From: an uncultured Oscillospiraceae bacterium
Lineage (GTDB): Bacteria > Bacillota > Clostridia > Oscillospirales > Oscillospiraceae
Direction: 5' to 3'
Length of the DNA: 26,683 bases
Assembly (NCBI GenBank): GCA_934511165.1
Contig: CAKSWA010000029.1
Coordinates: forward strand, 1-26,683
The notes under the pieces were generated by a model. That model did not search any database and was not told where the DNA came from. It saw only the letters and a program-made list of their open reading frames with translations. This document shows positions 16,067 through 23,540 of the stretch, piece after piece (the first letter of the stretch is position 1; each line of letters begins with the position of its first letter). Made by a program: the position numbers and the translations under genes.

Positions 16067-16095
16067 ATTATACGGAAAACCGACACAAAAAGCAA
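16067..16095 (-). promoter_or_regulatory. Promoter of the SfrB-like/hydA operon
   Basis: TTGCTT (16095-16090) and TATAAT (16072-16067) on the minus strand are 17 bases apart. The leader to the TTG start at 16031 is about 30 nt. Confidence 0.7.
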
Positions 16096-16194
16096 GATGT
16101 TCTCCGCCAAAAAAACTTGATTATTTCTTTTGATGACACCGCGTTTGTTTTTCAACACTTTATGGAAGTCCGTTTTATGGGTCACACAACGCGC

Positions 16195-16200
16195 TATACT
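16195..16200 (+). promoter_or_regulatory. Candidate -10 for the 26-residue membrane peptide gene
   Basis: TATACT stands 42 bases before the AAGGAGG site of the small gene. The -35 region (around 16172-16178, TTTTA) is weak, so this is a tentative call. Confidence 0.3.
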
Positions 16201-16242
16201 TGTCCCATAAAGAAGATGTTAATTTACAAGGAGGAAAAAGAA

Positions 16243-16323
16243 ATGGGGATTGTTGTTTCGGTCATGGCGCTGGTGCTGTATGTTCCGATGAGTATGGTGT
16301 TCGTTTTTGGCGGAAAAAAATAA
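16243..16323 (+). CDS. Putative 26-residue membrane peptide
   Basis: An ATG at 16243 sits 5-6 bases after AAGGAGGAAAAA, one of the best ribosome binding sites in the window, and opens a 26-codon frame ending TAA. The peptide is almost entirely hydrophobic (GIVVSVMALVLYVPMSMVFV) and ends in FGGKK, so it would form one transmembrane helix with a positively charged cytoplasmic tail. It has its own spacing from the divergent hydrogenase operon, and a hairpin terminator starts 6 bases after its stop. I do not recognise a family. It is too short for most gene finders, so it may be unannotated. Confidence 0.6.
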   Translation: MGIVVSVMALVLYVPMSMVFVFGGKK

Positions 16324-16328
16324 TTTTG

Positions 16329-16354
16329 GGGCTGCCGGAGCTTTCCGGCAGCCC
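16329..16354. terminator. Terminator between the small membrane gene and spoIIID
   Basis: The 11-base perfect stem GGGCTGCCGGA pairs with TCCGGCAGCCC around a 4-base loop. On the minus strand it is followed by CCAAAATTATTTTTTT. It can end the convergent transcripts from both sides, most efficiently the spoIIID one. Confidence 0.8.
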
Positions 16355-16371
16355 GCCGCTTTGTATATTTT

Positions 16372-16659
16372 TCAACCGCGGTTTTTTCCCCCTTCGGGCG
16401 CGTGCGCCCCGGCGTGCAGGTATTTTCTCCGGGTCGCGTCGCCGCCGCGCAGGTGTCGTTCCGCTTTGTTCTGTTCGAGAACAAGGCGCACCTTTTCATA
16501 CAGCAGCCGGTCGATCTGCCGAAGACGCTCGGACAGATCCTTGTGCACCGTGCTTTTGGAGATGCCGAAGCGTTTGGCCGCTGCGCGGACGGTGGCGTTG
16601 TTCTCTACGATCCACCTCGCCAGCTCACACGCTCGCTCCTCTCTGTTCGTTTGCATCAT
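16372..16659 (-). CDS. spoIIID: Stage III sporulation protein D
   Basis: A 95-residue DNA-binding protein matching SpoIIID along most of its length: ARWIVENNATVRAAAKRFGI, then SKSTVHKDLSERL (recognition helix, about residues 34-46), and NKAERHLRGGDATRRKY in the C-terminal basic region. SpoIIID is the mother-cell regulator that modulates SigE-dependent genes and helps turn on sigK during sporulation. Two ATGs are adjacent (16659 and 16656) behind GGAAGGGGAG. The C-terminal tail (HAGAHAPEGGKNRG) is short and poorly conserved, as usual. It stands alone, convergent with the 26-residue gene. Confidence 0.92.
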   Translation of the reverse strand: MMQTNREERACELARWIVENNATVRAAAKRFGISKSTVHKDLSERLRQIDRLLYEKVRLVLEQNKAERHLRGGDATRRKYLHAGAHAPEGGKNRG

Positions 16660-16712
16660 GCACCACTCCCCTTCCGGCAGTTTATCTATATGTGCGGAAG
16701 GTTCGTCCTATG

Positions 16713-16748
16713 AAAATACCCCGGCCAGAAGCATTTTCTGTCCGGGGT
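16713..16748 (-). terminator. Terminator of the dehydratase operon
   Basis: TACCCCGGCCAGAA pairs with TTCTGTCCGGGGTA (one mismatch) around a 4-base loop. On the minus strand it is followed by TTTTC. It lies 27 bases after the stop of the 61-residue membrane protein gene. Confidence 0.85.
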
Positions 16749-16774
16749 AAACAAATGGGGCTCGTTTGAATGTA

Positions 16775-16960
16775 TCAGACGATGCGCCGGTCGCGCACCT
16801 GCGAATCATAGTGCTTGTTCAGCAGGGGGCGCACAACATAGTAAATGAGCTTATTCTCGCCGTTGACCATGTACAGCGTAAACGTGGCGACGAAGAAGAT
16901 CACGGCGGCCAGAATCAGCTTGCCGAGAATTTTGAAGAGGATCTTGAGAAATTTCTTCAT
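16775..16960 (-). CDS. Small single-pass membrane protein (unknown function)
   Basis: A 61-residue protein: a basic N-terminus (MKKFLKILFKILGK), one hydrophobic helix (LILAAVIFFVATFTLYMV, about residues 15-32), then a polar tail of about 28 residues ending SQVRDRRIV. It starts 17 bases after the stop of the larger dehydratase gene, with GGCGGA before the ATG and a terminator just downstream, so it is the last gene of that operon. I do not recognise the family. It may simply be co-transcribed, or it may anchor something near the membrane. Confidence 0.65.
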   Translation of the reverse strand: MKKFLKILFKILGKLILAAVIFFVATFTLYMVNGENKLIYYVVRPLLNKHYDSQVRDRRIV

Positions 16961-16977
16961 AACATATTCCGCCTTTC

Positions 16978-18585
16978 TTAGTATGCCATGGAGTCGTCAA
17001 ACTCTACGATGGTCGGGTCGAGCGGCTTCTCGTTGAGAACGACGGTCATATACTTGTTCACGCAGTTTCTCATATCCTGGCGGGACACGGTGCGGCAGTC
17101 CTCCAGATCGTGCTCGATGAAGATGAAGTGGAAGCCCAGCTCGCGCGCCTGCTCCTCCATCACTGCGTGGACGCCCAGCATACCCTTGCAGGCGATGTTG
17201 TCGTTGAAGAGAACCATGTCGCAGTCGAAGTTTTTCGCCCACTCCCAAACGGCGTTCACATTTTCCCAGCCGCCCACGGCGTGGTGGCGCATGGTGGCTT
17301 TCTCGGAGAAGAGCGCCAGATCCTGGATGGCCTGGTCGGGATCTTCGGTGTCGATCATGTTGTGACCCATGGTGGAATCCATGTTCAGCACAATGTTGAT
17401 GCCCCAGCAGTTCTGCGTCCAGGTCGGGAAGTCGGTATAGTAAACCGCGGAGGGGCCCCAGAGGAACGCGCGGTGGCGCGTCTTGCCGCCGAAGGGCTGA
17501 TACTTTTCCTCATATGCCCGGCGCATGATCTCGATGACGCGGCGGTCAACCTTGTTGAAGTACGGATCGGTGCCGTTGACGGATGCCCAGGAGTACAGCC
17601 GGTAGAGCGTTTCGGCGATGCCGACGAGCGCGGAATACGGGGTTTTGAAGTAGTCCCACTTTTCGAGCTCAATGGTGTTCTGCTCGTTCATGAGCCGGGC
17701 GTACTTGAAGAGCTCGTCCCAGTCGTACTTGATATTGTATTCCTTCTCGATGAACGCGATGGCGTCCTTGAGCATCTGCGTGGAATAGGGATGCGCGCCC
17801 GGCTCGTTGTGGATCATGGCGAGCGTCACAGGGAAGTCCGGCAGCGCCACACGGCGGCGCTGGATCATGGAGGTGCACTCAGAGGCGTTGCACGGCATGT
17901 TGGTAGTGACAAACGCCTTGCCGATGATGGGGAAAGCGTCATCGATCGCAACGCCGGTCTCCGCAGCGCAGCGGGAGCAGACGTCCGCCGGCAGGCCGTA
18001 GGACTCGGCCACATCGATGTAATAGGGCTCAATGTGCTGGTCAACATCGCAGATGATGAACTCCGGCAGCGTCTGGAGCGGGAACGGGATCAGCCCCTTG
18101 AAGCCGGTCATGAAGAGCGGCGGCAGCACTTCGTCAAAGGGGATGAAATCGTCGCTGCGCGGCCCGCCGCCGAGGCGCTTGTCGTTCGAGAGGACGAGCG
18201 CGATGCGCTTGGTAAGGCTCTGGACGATGGCGTGCATGTTCGCATGGGCGGTGCGGAGCTCATAGCCGCGGTAGCCCTCAAACAGGCGGTCAATGAACAT
18301 GAACGTGCCAAGATACGAGCCCATCCAGCGATACTCCCAGAAGCCCTTGAGACAGGAGACGGGCGCGGACGCCACCATCTGCACCATGCTCGAAAGATTG
18401 TTAAGCCACTGCGTATAGTCGTAGAGCGTGTCCTTCACGCCGCGCCATTCGCGCCACTTGGCAACGCCGGTCTTATCGTAATAGCGGGATCTCTGGCCGC
18501 CGACGCCGTGTTCGGCCTGCCAGATGGGGTCAAAGCGTTCGAGTTTTTTGTCGATCTTCGCGATCAGCTTATCCATTGCTTTCAT
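16978..18585 (-). CDS. 2-Hydroxyacyl-CoA dehydratase family protein, larger subunit
   Basis: A 535-residue member of the BcrB/HgdA/HadB-type family. The two-lobe fold is suggested by PFPLQTLPEFIICDVDQHIE in the middle and VLFNDNIACKGMLGVHAVME towards the C-terminus. Candidate Fe-S ligands include MPCNASECTSM (about residue 240), NIACKGM and DMRNCVNKY. Such enzymes remove water from (R)-2-hydroxyacyl-CoA, or reduce benzoyl-CoA, by ketyl-radical chemistry after ATP-driven one-electron activation. The ATG follows the smaller-subunit stop by 3 bases, with GGAGG 14 bases upstream. The substrate is unknown: no CoA transferase, 2-hydroxyacid dehydrogenase or activator gene is nearby. At 535 residues it is longer than the usual 400-480. 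Confidence 0.8.
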   Translation of the reverse strand: MKAMDKLIAKIDKKLERFDPIWQAEHGVGGQRSRYYDKTGVAKWREWRGVKDTLYDYTQWLNNLSSMVQMVASAPVSCLKGFWEYRWMGSYLGTFMFIDRLFEGYRGYELRTAHANMHAIVQSLTKRIALVLSNDKRLGGGPRSDDFIPFDEVLPPLFMTGFKGLIPFPLQTLPEFIICDVDQHIEPYYIDVAESYGLPADVCSRCAAETGVAIDDAFPIIGKAFVTTNMPCNASECTSMIQRRRVALPDFPVTLAMIHNEPGAHPYSTQMLKDAIAFIEKEYNIKYDWDELFKYARLMNEQNTIELEKWDYFKTPYSALVGIAETLYRLYSWASVNGTDPYFNKVDRRVIEIMRRAYEEKYQPFGGKTRHRAFLWGPSAVYYTDFPTWTQNCWGINIVLNMDSTMGHNMIDTEDPDQAIQDLALFSEKATMRHHAVGGWENVNAVWEWAKNFDCDMVLFNDNIACKGMLGVHAVMEEQARELGFHFIFIEHDLEDCRTVSRQDMRNCVNKYMTVVLNEKPLDPTIVEFDDSMAY

Positions 18586-18588
18586 ATC

Positions 18589-19779
18589 TCACTTGCCTCC
18601 CTGCTGTATCTGCTTGATTTCCAAAGATTCGATGAATGCCTGGAAGCGGGTGCGGAGCTGGCCCACGGCGCCGAGAGCGTATTCCTTCTCGATCGTGCAG
18701 GTGGGGATACCCAGCTCGTTTGTGAAAATATGGTGGGCGAGGACTTTTTCGTAGCTCCAGAACTCGCAGAACTTCATGTTCTCATAGATCACGCCGTCCG
18801 CTTTGAATTCATCCACGAGCTTTTTGACCTCGCTGTGGCGCTGGTCGATCTTCATGCCGTCCATGAAGCGCGCGCACTGGTTCCAATGGAGATAGTGGCG
18901 GCAGATCGCGTCGAAGGCGGTTTCGCCCTCACGGATTTCGATCTGCTCGCGGCTGGGGAAGGAGCCGAAGCAGTAGCGGTCGGCCACGACCATCGCGCCG
19001 CAGGTTTCGATGAGTTTGGTAAACTCCGGATCGTCGATCTCGGAGCCGACGAGCACAAGCCGCGCCCGGAACGGGAACTTCGGCTCCGGCTCGCGGGTGC
19101 GGAGCTCTTCGAGCGTTTCTTCGAGATAGGGCTTTATCAGCCGGTGAGGGCACACCTGGCTGACGAGCTGGATCACATGGAACTCGTAGCCGGTGATGCT
19201 GGGGTTTTCCGCCTTGCGGAAATTGCCGATCTCGGTGACGATGCGGCTGATCTCGTTATGATCCTCAATGGCGCGGCGCATGGCCTCCTCGGAGGTGTCG
19301 ATGCCGTAAGCTTCGTGCAGCTTGTCCACGACCTTGAGCTTGAGCTGCGCTTTGTAGTAATCGAGATTGGTTTTGTCGCCCTTCATGGGAGGGTCGATCT
19401 GCGTGACGAAGAACTTTTCGTTCTTCACGGGATTGATGAGGAAGAAATGCTCCTCCATGCGTTCCATGGTTGCGCAGCACTCCGCGCCGAAGAGAGCGTT
19501 GAGATAGTTATAGCCGCCTTCGATCGCGCGCTCGAGAATGGAACGGGCATAGGGGCAGGTGCGGTTGGTCATGTAATAGCTGGCAACGTCGGTGGATGTG
19601 CAGCGCGGCGCGCGGAGCCGGGAAGAGAAACAGCCGGGAAGATTGAGCAGCACTTCGGGTATGTAGTAGCAGTTGTAGCCAAGCGCGTAATCTCCCTCGT
19701 TTACCGCCTGGGCGACAAGCTCGTTGTGTGCATCCTGAAGCAGATTCTCAAAATAGATCAGATGCTTAAGGTCTTTCAC
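18589..19779 (-). CDS. 2-Hydroxyacyl-CoA dehydratase family protein, smaller subunit
   Basis: A 396-residue HgdB/HadC/BcrC-like subunit. It shows NRTCPYARSILERAI, then FGAECCATMERMEE, VVADRYCFGSFPS, and near the end MKFCEFWSYEKVLAHHIF with GQLRTRFQAFIE. These are the expected positions of the three cysteines holding the [4Fe-4S] cluster, plus the terminal helix. I placed the start at the GTG at 19779 because AGAGG lies 8 bases upstream; a GTG three codons earlier overlaps that site. It leads the operon with the larger subunit and the 61-residue membrane protein. Confidence 0.8.
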   Translation of the reverse strand: MKDLKHLIYFENLLQDAHNELVAQAVNEGDYALGYNCYYIPEVLLNLPGCFSSRLRAPRCTSTDVASYYMTNRTCPYARSILERAIEGGYNYLNALFGAECCATMERMEEHFFLINPVKNEKFFVTQIDPPMKGDKTNLDYYKAQLKLKVVDKLHEAYGIDTSEEAMRRAIEDHNEISRIVTEIGNFRKAENPSITGYEFHVIQLVSQVCPHRLIKPYLEETLEELRTREPEPKFPFRARLVLVGSEIDDPEFTKLIETCGAMVVADRYCFGSFPSREQIEIREGETAFDAICRHYLHWNQCARFMDGMKIDQRHSEVKKLVDEFKADGVIYENMKFCEFWSYEKVLAHHIFTNELGIPTCTIEKEYALGAVGQLRTRFQAFIESLEIKQIQQGGK

Positions 19780-19953
19780 GCAATACACCTCTTTATTTTG
19801 TTTTGGGGGTCGCGTAGCCTGTGGATTCTTTCCCTATATTATAAAATTTATCACAGCAAGTTTGTGCAGTCAAGGAAATCAGCGCTATAAAACGCATATT
19901 TATTTGTGCAGAATGCTTATTCCACACTTGTTCTATAAAAAGCGCGATAAAAT
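19780..19953. promoter_or_regulatory. A+T-rich upstream region of the dehydratase operon
   Basis: This stretch between the dehydratase operon and the MATE remnant's terminator holds no gene. On the minus strand there is TTGACT (19874-19869) with TAAATT 17 bases on, and a TATAAT slightly further downstream (about 19845-19840) with a poor -35. Either could start the operon. Confidence 0.4.
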
Positions 19954-19983
19954 GCCCCGGGCGGATATTTTTCCGTCCGGGGC
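19954..19983 (-). terminator. Terminator after the MATE remnant
   Basis: GCCCCGGGCGGA pairs with TCCGTCCGGGGC (one mismatch) around a 6-base loop. On the minus strand it is followed by ATTTTATC, 6 bases after the MATE stop codon. Confidence 0.75.
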
Positions 19984-19989
19984 GTAAAC

Positions 19990-20419
19990 TCATTCCGGCA
20001 GGCGGCCGGTATATTTTTTCATGGAGACGGCGACGTATACCGCCGTCACGAGCTCCGTAACAGGCATGGCGTACCAGAGCGCGTCCGCGCCGAAGAGCGG
20101 CGGCAGGAGCAGTATAAGAGCGCCGCTCACCACGAGACCGCGTTCCACAGATACAACGAACGATACCCGCGGCTGTCCCCGCCGCCGCGGCGCATGCTGA
20201 AAAGAACGCTCCCGCCGATGCCCATGAGCAGGCCGAGGCTGTAGATCACATTCCACACCGGCGCAACCACGGCGAGCGCCGCCGTGCCGTCCGGCCCCTG
20301 ATACTGACCGCCCATCGCCATATCCACCATGCCGTAGATGCAGGAGATCAGCGCGCTGCCGAATGCGGCGGACAGATACTTTAGATAAAGCGGTTTGATT
20401 TTCCGATCTGAATATCCAT
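19990..20419 (-). pseudogene. MATE-family multidrug efflux transporter remnant
   Basis: The ATG at 20419 (AAAGGAG upstream) begins MDIQIGKS but a missing base in codon 9-10 sends it to a stop. In the next frame the MATE N-terminus continues (ALISCIYGMVDMAMGGQYQG, then APVWNVIYSLGLLMGIGGSV, down to SMRRGGGDSRG). Near 20160 the text jumps, in another frame, to a MATE C-terminus (VERGLVVSGALILLL, FGADALWYAMPVTELVTA). About 130 codons remain of a family that is usually about 450, so roughly 300 internal codons are deleted. The protein cannot be functional. The upstream control region and the downstream terminator are intact. Confidence 0.8.
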
Positions 20420-20440
20420 AAAAACTCCTTTATGCAAAAA

Positions 20441-20484
20441 AGCCGGACAAGGAACAGACGTTTCAGTCTGCGCCTTATCCGGCT
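20441..20484 (-). terminator. Intrinsic terminator inside the MATE leader
   Basis: On the minus strand the stem AGCCGGATAAGG/CCTTGTCCGGCT encloses an inner CAGAC/GTCTG hairpin and is followed by TTTTTT. It ends only about 16 bases before the start of the MATE ATG and lies downstream of that gene's own promoter, so it works as an attenuator as well as ending the upstream lipoprotein transcript. Confidence 0.8.
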
Positions 20485-20495
20485 GCCGTTTCCAC
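20475..20495 (-). CDS. Possible six-codon leader peptide in the MATE leader
   Basis: A GTG at 20495 opens the frame GTG-GAA-ACG-GCA-GCC-GGA-TAA (M/V-E-T-A-A-G). GGAGGG lies 11 bases upstream, slightly farther than ideal. The stop codon lies within the 5' arm of the attenuator stem, so a ribosome held on this frame would block terminator formation. This is a structural inference; no conservation data were available. Confidence 0.3.
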   Translation of the reverse strand: METAAG

Positions 20496-20527
20496 TGAAC
20501 AGCGCGCCCTCCGAGCGAGCAGAGGGT

Positions 20528-20556
20528 AATCTACCACAGGAAAATCCGAATGTCAA
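20528..20556 (-). promoter_or_regulatory. Promoter of the MATE leader
   Basis: TTGACA (20556-20551) and TAGATT (20533-20528) on the minus strand are 17 bases apart. The unit begins 6 bases after the stop of the transglutaminase lipoprotein gene. It gives a leader of about 100 nt before the MATE ATG. Confidence 0.65.
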
Positions 20557-20562
20557 ACCCCG

Positions 20563-22053
20563 TCATCCCGCGGTTTCCGGTGCGGTGGTGGCGGCTTCCT
20601 CCGGCGTGCGGACGTAGCTCCACGCCGCGACCTCCTCGTAGGTTTTCCAGTACATGCTCGTTATGTAGTCGTTCACGAGACGGTAGGACATTTCGGTCTC
20701 CACGTCAAACACGTATGGCACGCCATCGAACGTGATCTCCACCCAGCTGTGCGGGTCGCGCCCGACGCCGACGAGGCCGCTGTAGCATACCGCGTCGTAC
20801 CCGATGCCGCGCGCGAGCGACCAGAATGCGGCGGTGAAGTTGTAGCAGTTGCCCTTGCCGCTCTGGAACATGAGAAGCGCCTCGGGGATCTCCCATCCGG
20901 TCTCGCCGACCTCGTAGAGATTGCGCTTGAGATAGAGATAATGGTCACGCACATACTCGTACACCGCGCGCAGCATCTCTTCGCGGGTCATGGAGGCATC
21001 CGTCTGGGAATCGACGAGATCGGCAACAAACTTGTCGAGCGCGTCATCCCCGCTCGTGTATTGGCCGGAGAGATCAAAGTACAGCGTGCCGACCATCGTG
21101 TCGCGCAGGAAGTAGCCGTCGTCGCCGACACAGTAGAGGTATCCGTCGAGATTCAGAAAACCGGGCTCCGCCCTCTCGCCGGCAAGCCAGGAGATCGTTC
21201 CGCTCTGCCCGGCGAGCTCCACGGCGGCATAGTTTTCCATGCTGGGAGACACATCCGGGAAGTACGGCGCATTGCTGAGCCCCGTCGCATCCAGCTCCAG
21301 CAGCGCGTTGATCGCTGCCGCTGCCTCGGCGCGGGTGAAGGGCGTTTCGTCCGTCATACCGGCAAGAGCGCGCTCCACCGCCGTGGGGGCGAACACCTTT
21401 TTGAGCAGTGCCGCGAGATCGGCGCGGGTGATTGCAACATCCGGGTAAAAGCGTCCCATTTCGTCGAGCGTCATGTACCCCGCCGTCACGAGCGTTGTTG
21501 CGGCGGTGTAGCACTTGGCGTGGGTCGTGACATCCTTCAGAAACGTTTCGCCGTTCGGCTTCGTTTCGAGCAGCGCGTATACGGCGCGGGCGGCGTCGCT
21601 GCGCGTGAATTTATCGAGCGGGTGGAAAAGGCCGTCATTGCCCGCGGCAATGTATGCTCCCTCGCGGCGAAGCGCCGGGCCGGGGACGGCTTCATACACC
21701 GTGTCGGCATACACCGGCGCGGTGCGGATATCCACCTTCGTGCCGTTGGCGTTTTTCCAGGCGACGATGGCGCAGTTCTCGCCGGCAAGAAACTCCGGCG
21801 CACTCTGTACGCTCCCGCCCTCGGCTACGAACTCGGTCGTCTCCGCGCCGTTCACGCGGTACGTCACGGTATAGGTCTTTCCCTCCGGCGCGGCGGTTTC
21901 CTCCGGCAGGTCTGCCGCGGCGACCGGCACATCCGCGAGCGGCTCCGCCGCCTCGATTCCCTCCGGGCGATAGCCGCAGTTTGACAATAGGAGCGCGCCG
22001 AGCAGCGCGGCGAAAAGCAGGGGCAATCTCTCTTTATTCGCTTTTTTTCTCAT
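20563..22053 (-). CDS. Lipoprotein with transglutaminase-like domain
   Basis: A 496-residue exported lipoprotein: signal peptide with lipobox LLLSNC (C26), then a low-complexity Ala/Glu/Pro linker. Next come one Listeria-Bacteroides-type repeat (YTVTYRVNGAETTEFVAEGG, about residues 61-120) and S-layer-homology-like segments (FHPLDKFTRSDAARAVYALL and YFPDV). The C-terminal transglutaminase-like domain has its triad in GKGNCYNF (C403), DPHSWVE (H435) and VFDVE (D450). Such domains act as peptidases or cross-linkers of cell-wall proteins; the substrate is unknown. The ATG at 22053 follows GAGGAATGT; the frame is open for 25 more codons upstream, but those lack a signal peptide and cover the promoter. 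It is divergent from, and paralogous to, the next gene. Confidence 0.8.
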   Translation of the reverse strand: MRKKANKERLPLLFAALLGALLLSNCGYRPEGIEAAEPLADVPVAAADLPEETAAPEGKTYTVTYRVNGAETTEFVAEGGSVQSAPEFLAGENCAIVAWKNANGTKVDIRTAPVYADTVYEAVPGPALRREGAYIAAGNDGLFHPLDKFTRSDAARAVYALLETKPNGETFLKDVTTHAKCYTAATTLVTAGYMTLDEMGRFYPDVAITRADLAALLKKVFAPTAVERALAGMTDETPFTRAEAAAAINALLELDATGLSNAPYFPDVSPSMENYAAVELAGQSGTISWLAGERAEPGFLNLDGYLYCVGDDGYFLRDTMVGTLYFDLSGQYTSGDDALDKFVADLVDSQTDASMTREEMLRAVYEYVRDHYLYLKRNLYEVGETGWEIPEALLMFQSGKGNCYNFTAAFWSLARGIGYDAVCYSGLVGVGRDPHSWVEITFDGVPYVFDVETEMSYRLVNDYITSMYWKTYEEVAAWSYVRTPEEAATTAPETAG

Positions 22054-22089
22054 ACATTCCTCGCTGTTGCCGCCGCAATGCGAGCATAT

Positions 22090-22118
22090 TTGACACGCCG
22101 CGGCGGGAATATTATAAT
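22090..22118 (+). promoter_or_regulatory. Consensus promoter of the rightward lipoprotein gene
   Basis: TTGACA (22090-22095) and TATAAT (22113-22118) are 17 bases apart, a perfect vegetative promoter. The leader to the ATG at 22167 is about 42 nt. Confidence 0.85.
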
Positions 22119-22138
22119 TGTATCGCATGTTCTGTAAA
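22111..22138 (-). promoter_or_regulatory. Overlapping leftward promoter of the 496-residue lipoprotein gene
   Basis: On the minus strand TATAAT occupies 22116-22111 with TTTACA 16 bases upstream (22138-22133). Its -10 overlaps the -10 of the rightward promoter (the core ATTATAAT is near-palindromic), so polymerase can occupy only one of the two at a time. Confidence 0.6.
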
Positions 22139-22166
22139 AAAGCAATTCCGGGAGGGGATCGTCTCC

Positions 22167-23525
22167 ATGAAATTGAAAATGCTCCGTCTTGCGCCGCTTG
22201 CCGTGGTTCTGCTCGCCGCCGCTTTTCTCCACGGCTGCGGCTACCGGGCAGAGACTGCCCCTCTCGCTGCCAACGTTCCCGCTGCGGCGGAGGAGCCCAC
22301 GCCCGCGCCGGCGGAAGAACCGGTGTTCACCGTGGAATACCGTCTTGGCGACGACGTTTTGAAAACCGAGAGCGTCCCGTTCGGCGGAGTCCCTGCTGCC
22401 GACGCCGCACTGCCCGAGGGGCTGTATCTCGTCGCGTGGACGGATGAAACTGGTGCGCGCGTCGATCCGGCGGCGCCGGTGGAGGCGGACACGGTATATT
22501 ACGCTCTGGCGCGTCCGGTGCTCAATACCGGCGCGGTGTTCCTCTTCCCTGACGAATATGGGCTTTTGCGCCCGGAGAGCGCGATGACGCACGCGGAGTG
22601 CGCCGCGGCGCTGCGCGCGCTCGCGCCGGAGGAGCATATCGATTCGTCCCTGCTTGCATCGCTCGACGCCGAACCGGACGGCGTGCTCACGCGCGAAGAG
22701 CTCAAGACCGCGCTGGACGCGTTTTTTGATCCCGAGACCGTCGGGCCGGTGCTCGAAGCTCTGCCGGAGACAGAGAGCGATAGCACGACGCGCGCCGAGT
22801 TTGCTTACAGCGTTTCCCGTCTGCTCGGCTCCGAACGCGCCGCGGAGGAAGTCTATTATCCGGATGTCGCCCCAACGCGCTGGGCATCTGCCGAACTGCT
22901 CGCCGCGGCGGGCGGCGGAACGCTCACAAAGGATGCTCTTGTATCCATGACGCGGGACGGCTTTCTCTGGTTCGGCGGATATCTCTATCGGCTCGATGAA
23001 AACGGATATTTTCTCACCGACGCGGAGTTTGACGGGCTCTATTTCGATAAAAACGGCCGCTACACGAGCGGCAATGCAGAGCTCGATGACTACGTCGCGC
23101 AGACGCTCTCCGACTTCATGACGCCGGATGCCGCGCGGCTTGACGATCTCAAGGCGATCTATTACCACGTGAAAAACGACTTCCAGTACCTCACGCGCAA
23201 CTACTATGACTCCGGCGCGACCGGCTGGGACATTGACGAGGCTCTCACGATCTTCCGCACAAACAAGGGCAACTGCTACTGCTACGCCGGGGCGTTCTGC
23301 GCGCTCGCCCGCGGCCTTGGGTACAACGCCCGCACCTATTCCGGCAGCATCGGCATAGAAAACCAGCCGCACGCCTGGACGGAGATCGCGCTCGACGGCA
23401 AGATCTACATCTGCGACCCGGAGATCGAGATGAACTACTGGCTTCTCAAGATGTACACCGATAACTTTATGATGCTTCGCGAAAACTCGCTCGGCTGGAA
23501 CTACCAGGCCGTCGGGCGCACATAA
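22167..23525 (+). CDS. Lipoprotein with transglutaminase-like domain (paralogue)
   Basis: A 452-residue lipoprotein with the same plan as its divergent neighbour: lipobox FLHGC (C24), an Ala/Glu/Pro linker, a repeat segment beginning FTVEYRLGDDVLKTESVPFG, a degenerate SLH-like section, then GGYLYRLDENGYFLTD. The transglutaminase domain has C370 (NKGNCYCY), H402 (QPHAWTE) and D417 (CDPEIE). Shared phrases such as GYLY, DGYF/NGYF, GRYTSG and TGW(E/D)I show that the two arose by duplication, but the sequences have diverged widely. The start is supported by GGGAGGGG 8 bases upstream. It is probably anchored on the outer face of the membrane and acts on wall or spore-surface proteins; that is inference. 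Confidence 0.8.
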   Translation: MKLKMLRLAPLAVVLLAAAFLHGCGYRAETAPLAANVPAAAEEPTPAPAEEPVFTVEYRLGDDVLKTESVPFGGVPAADAALPEGLYLVAWTDETGARVDPAAPVEADTVYYALARPVLNTGAVFLFPDEYGLLRPESAMTHAECAAALRALAPEEHIDSSLLASLDAEPDGVLTREELKTALDAFFDPETVGPVLEALPETESDSTTRAEFAYSVSRLLGSERAAEEVYYPDVAPTRWASAELLAAAGGGTLTKDALVSMTRDGFLWFGGYLYRLDENGYFLTDAEFDGLYFDKNGRYTSGNAELDDYVAQTLSDFMTPDAARLDDLKAIYYHVKNDFQYLTRNYYDSGATGWDIDEALTIFRTNKGNCYCYAGAFCALARGLGYNARTYSGSIGIENQPHAWTEIALDGKIYICDPEIEMNYWLLKMYTDNFMMLRENSLGWNYQAVGRT

Positions 23526-23540
23526 ATTCCTATACTTTTC

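Noticed and set aside
17110..19890. A 926-codon open frame on the plus strand across the dehydratase operon
   Set aside because: It lies antisense to two convincing dehydratase genes, is rich in His, Asp, Arg and Glu as expected for the shadow of G+C-rich coding sequence, has no ribosome binding site and resembles no family.
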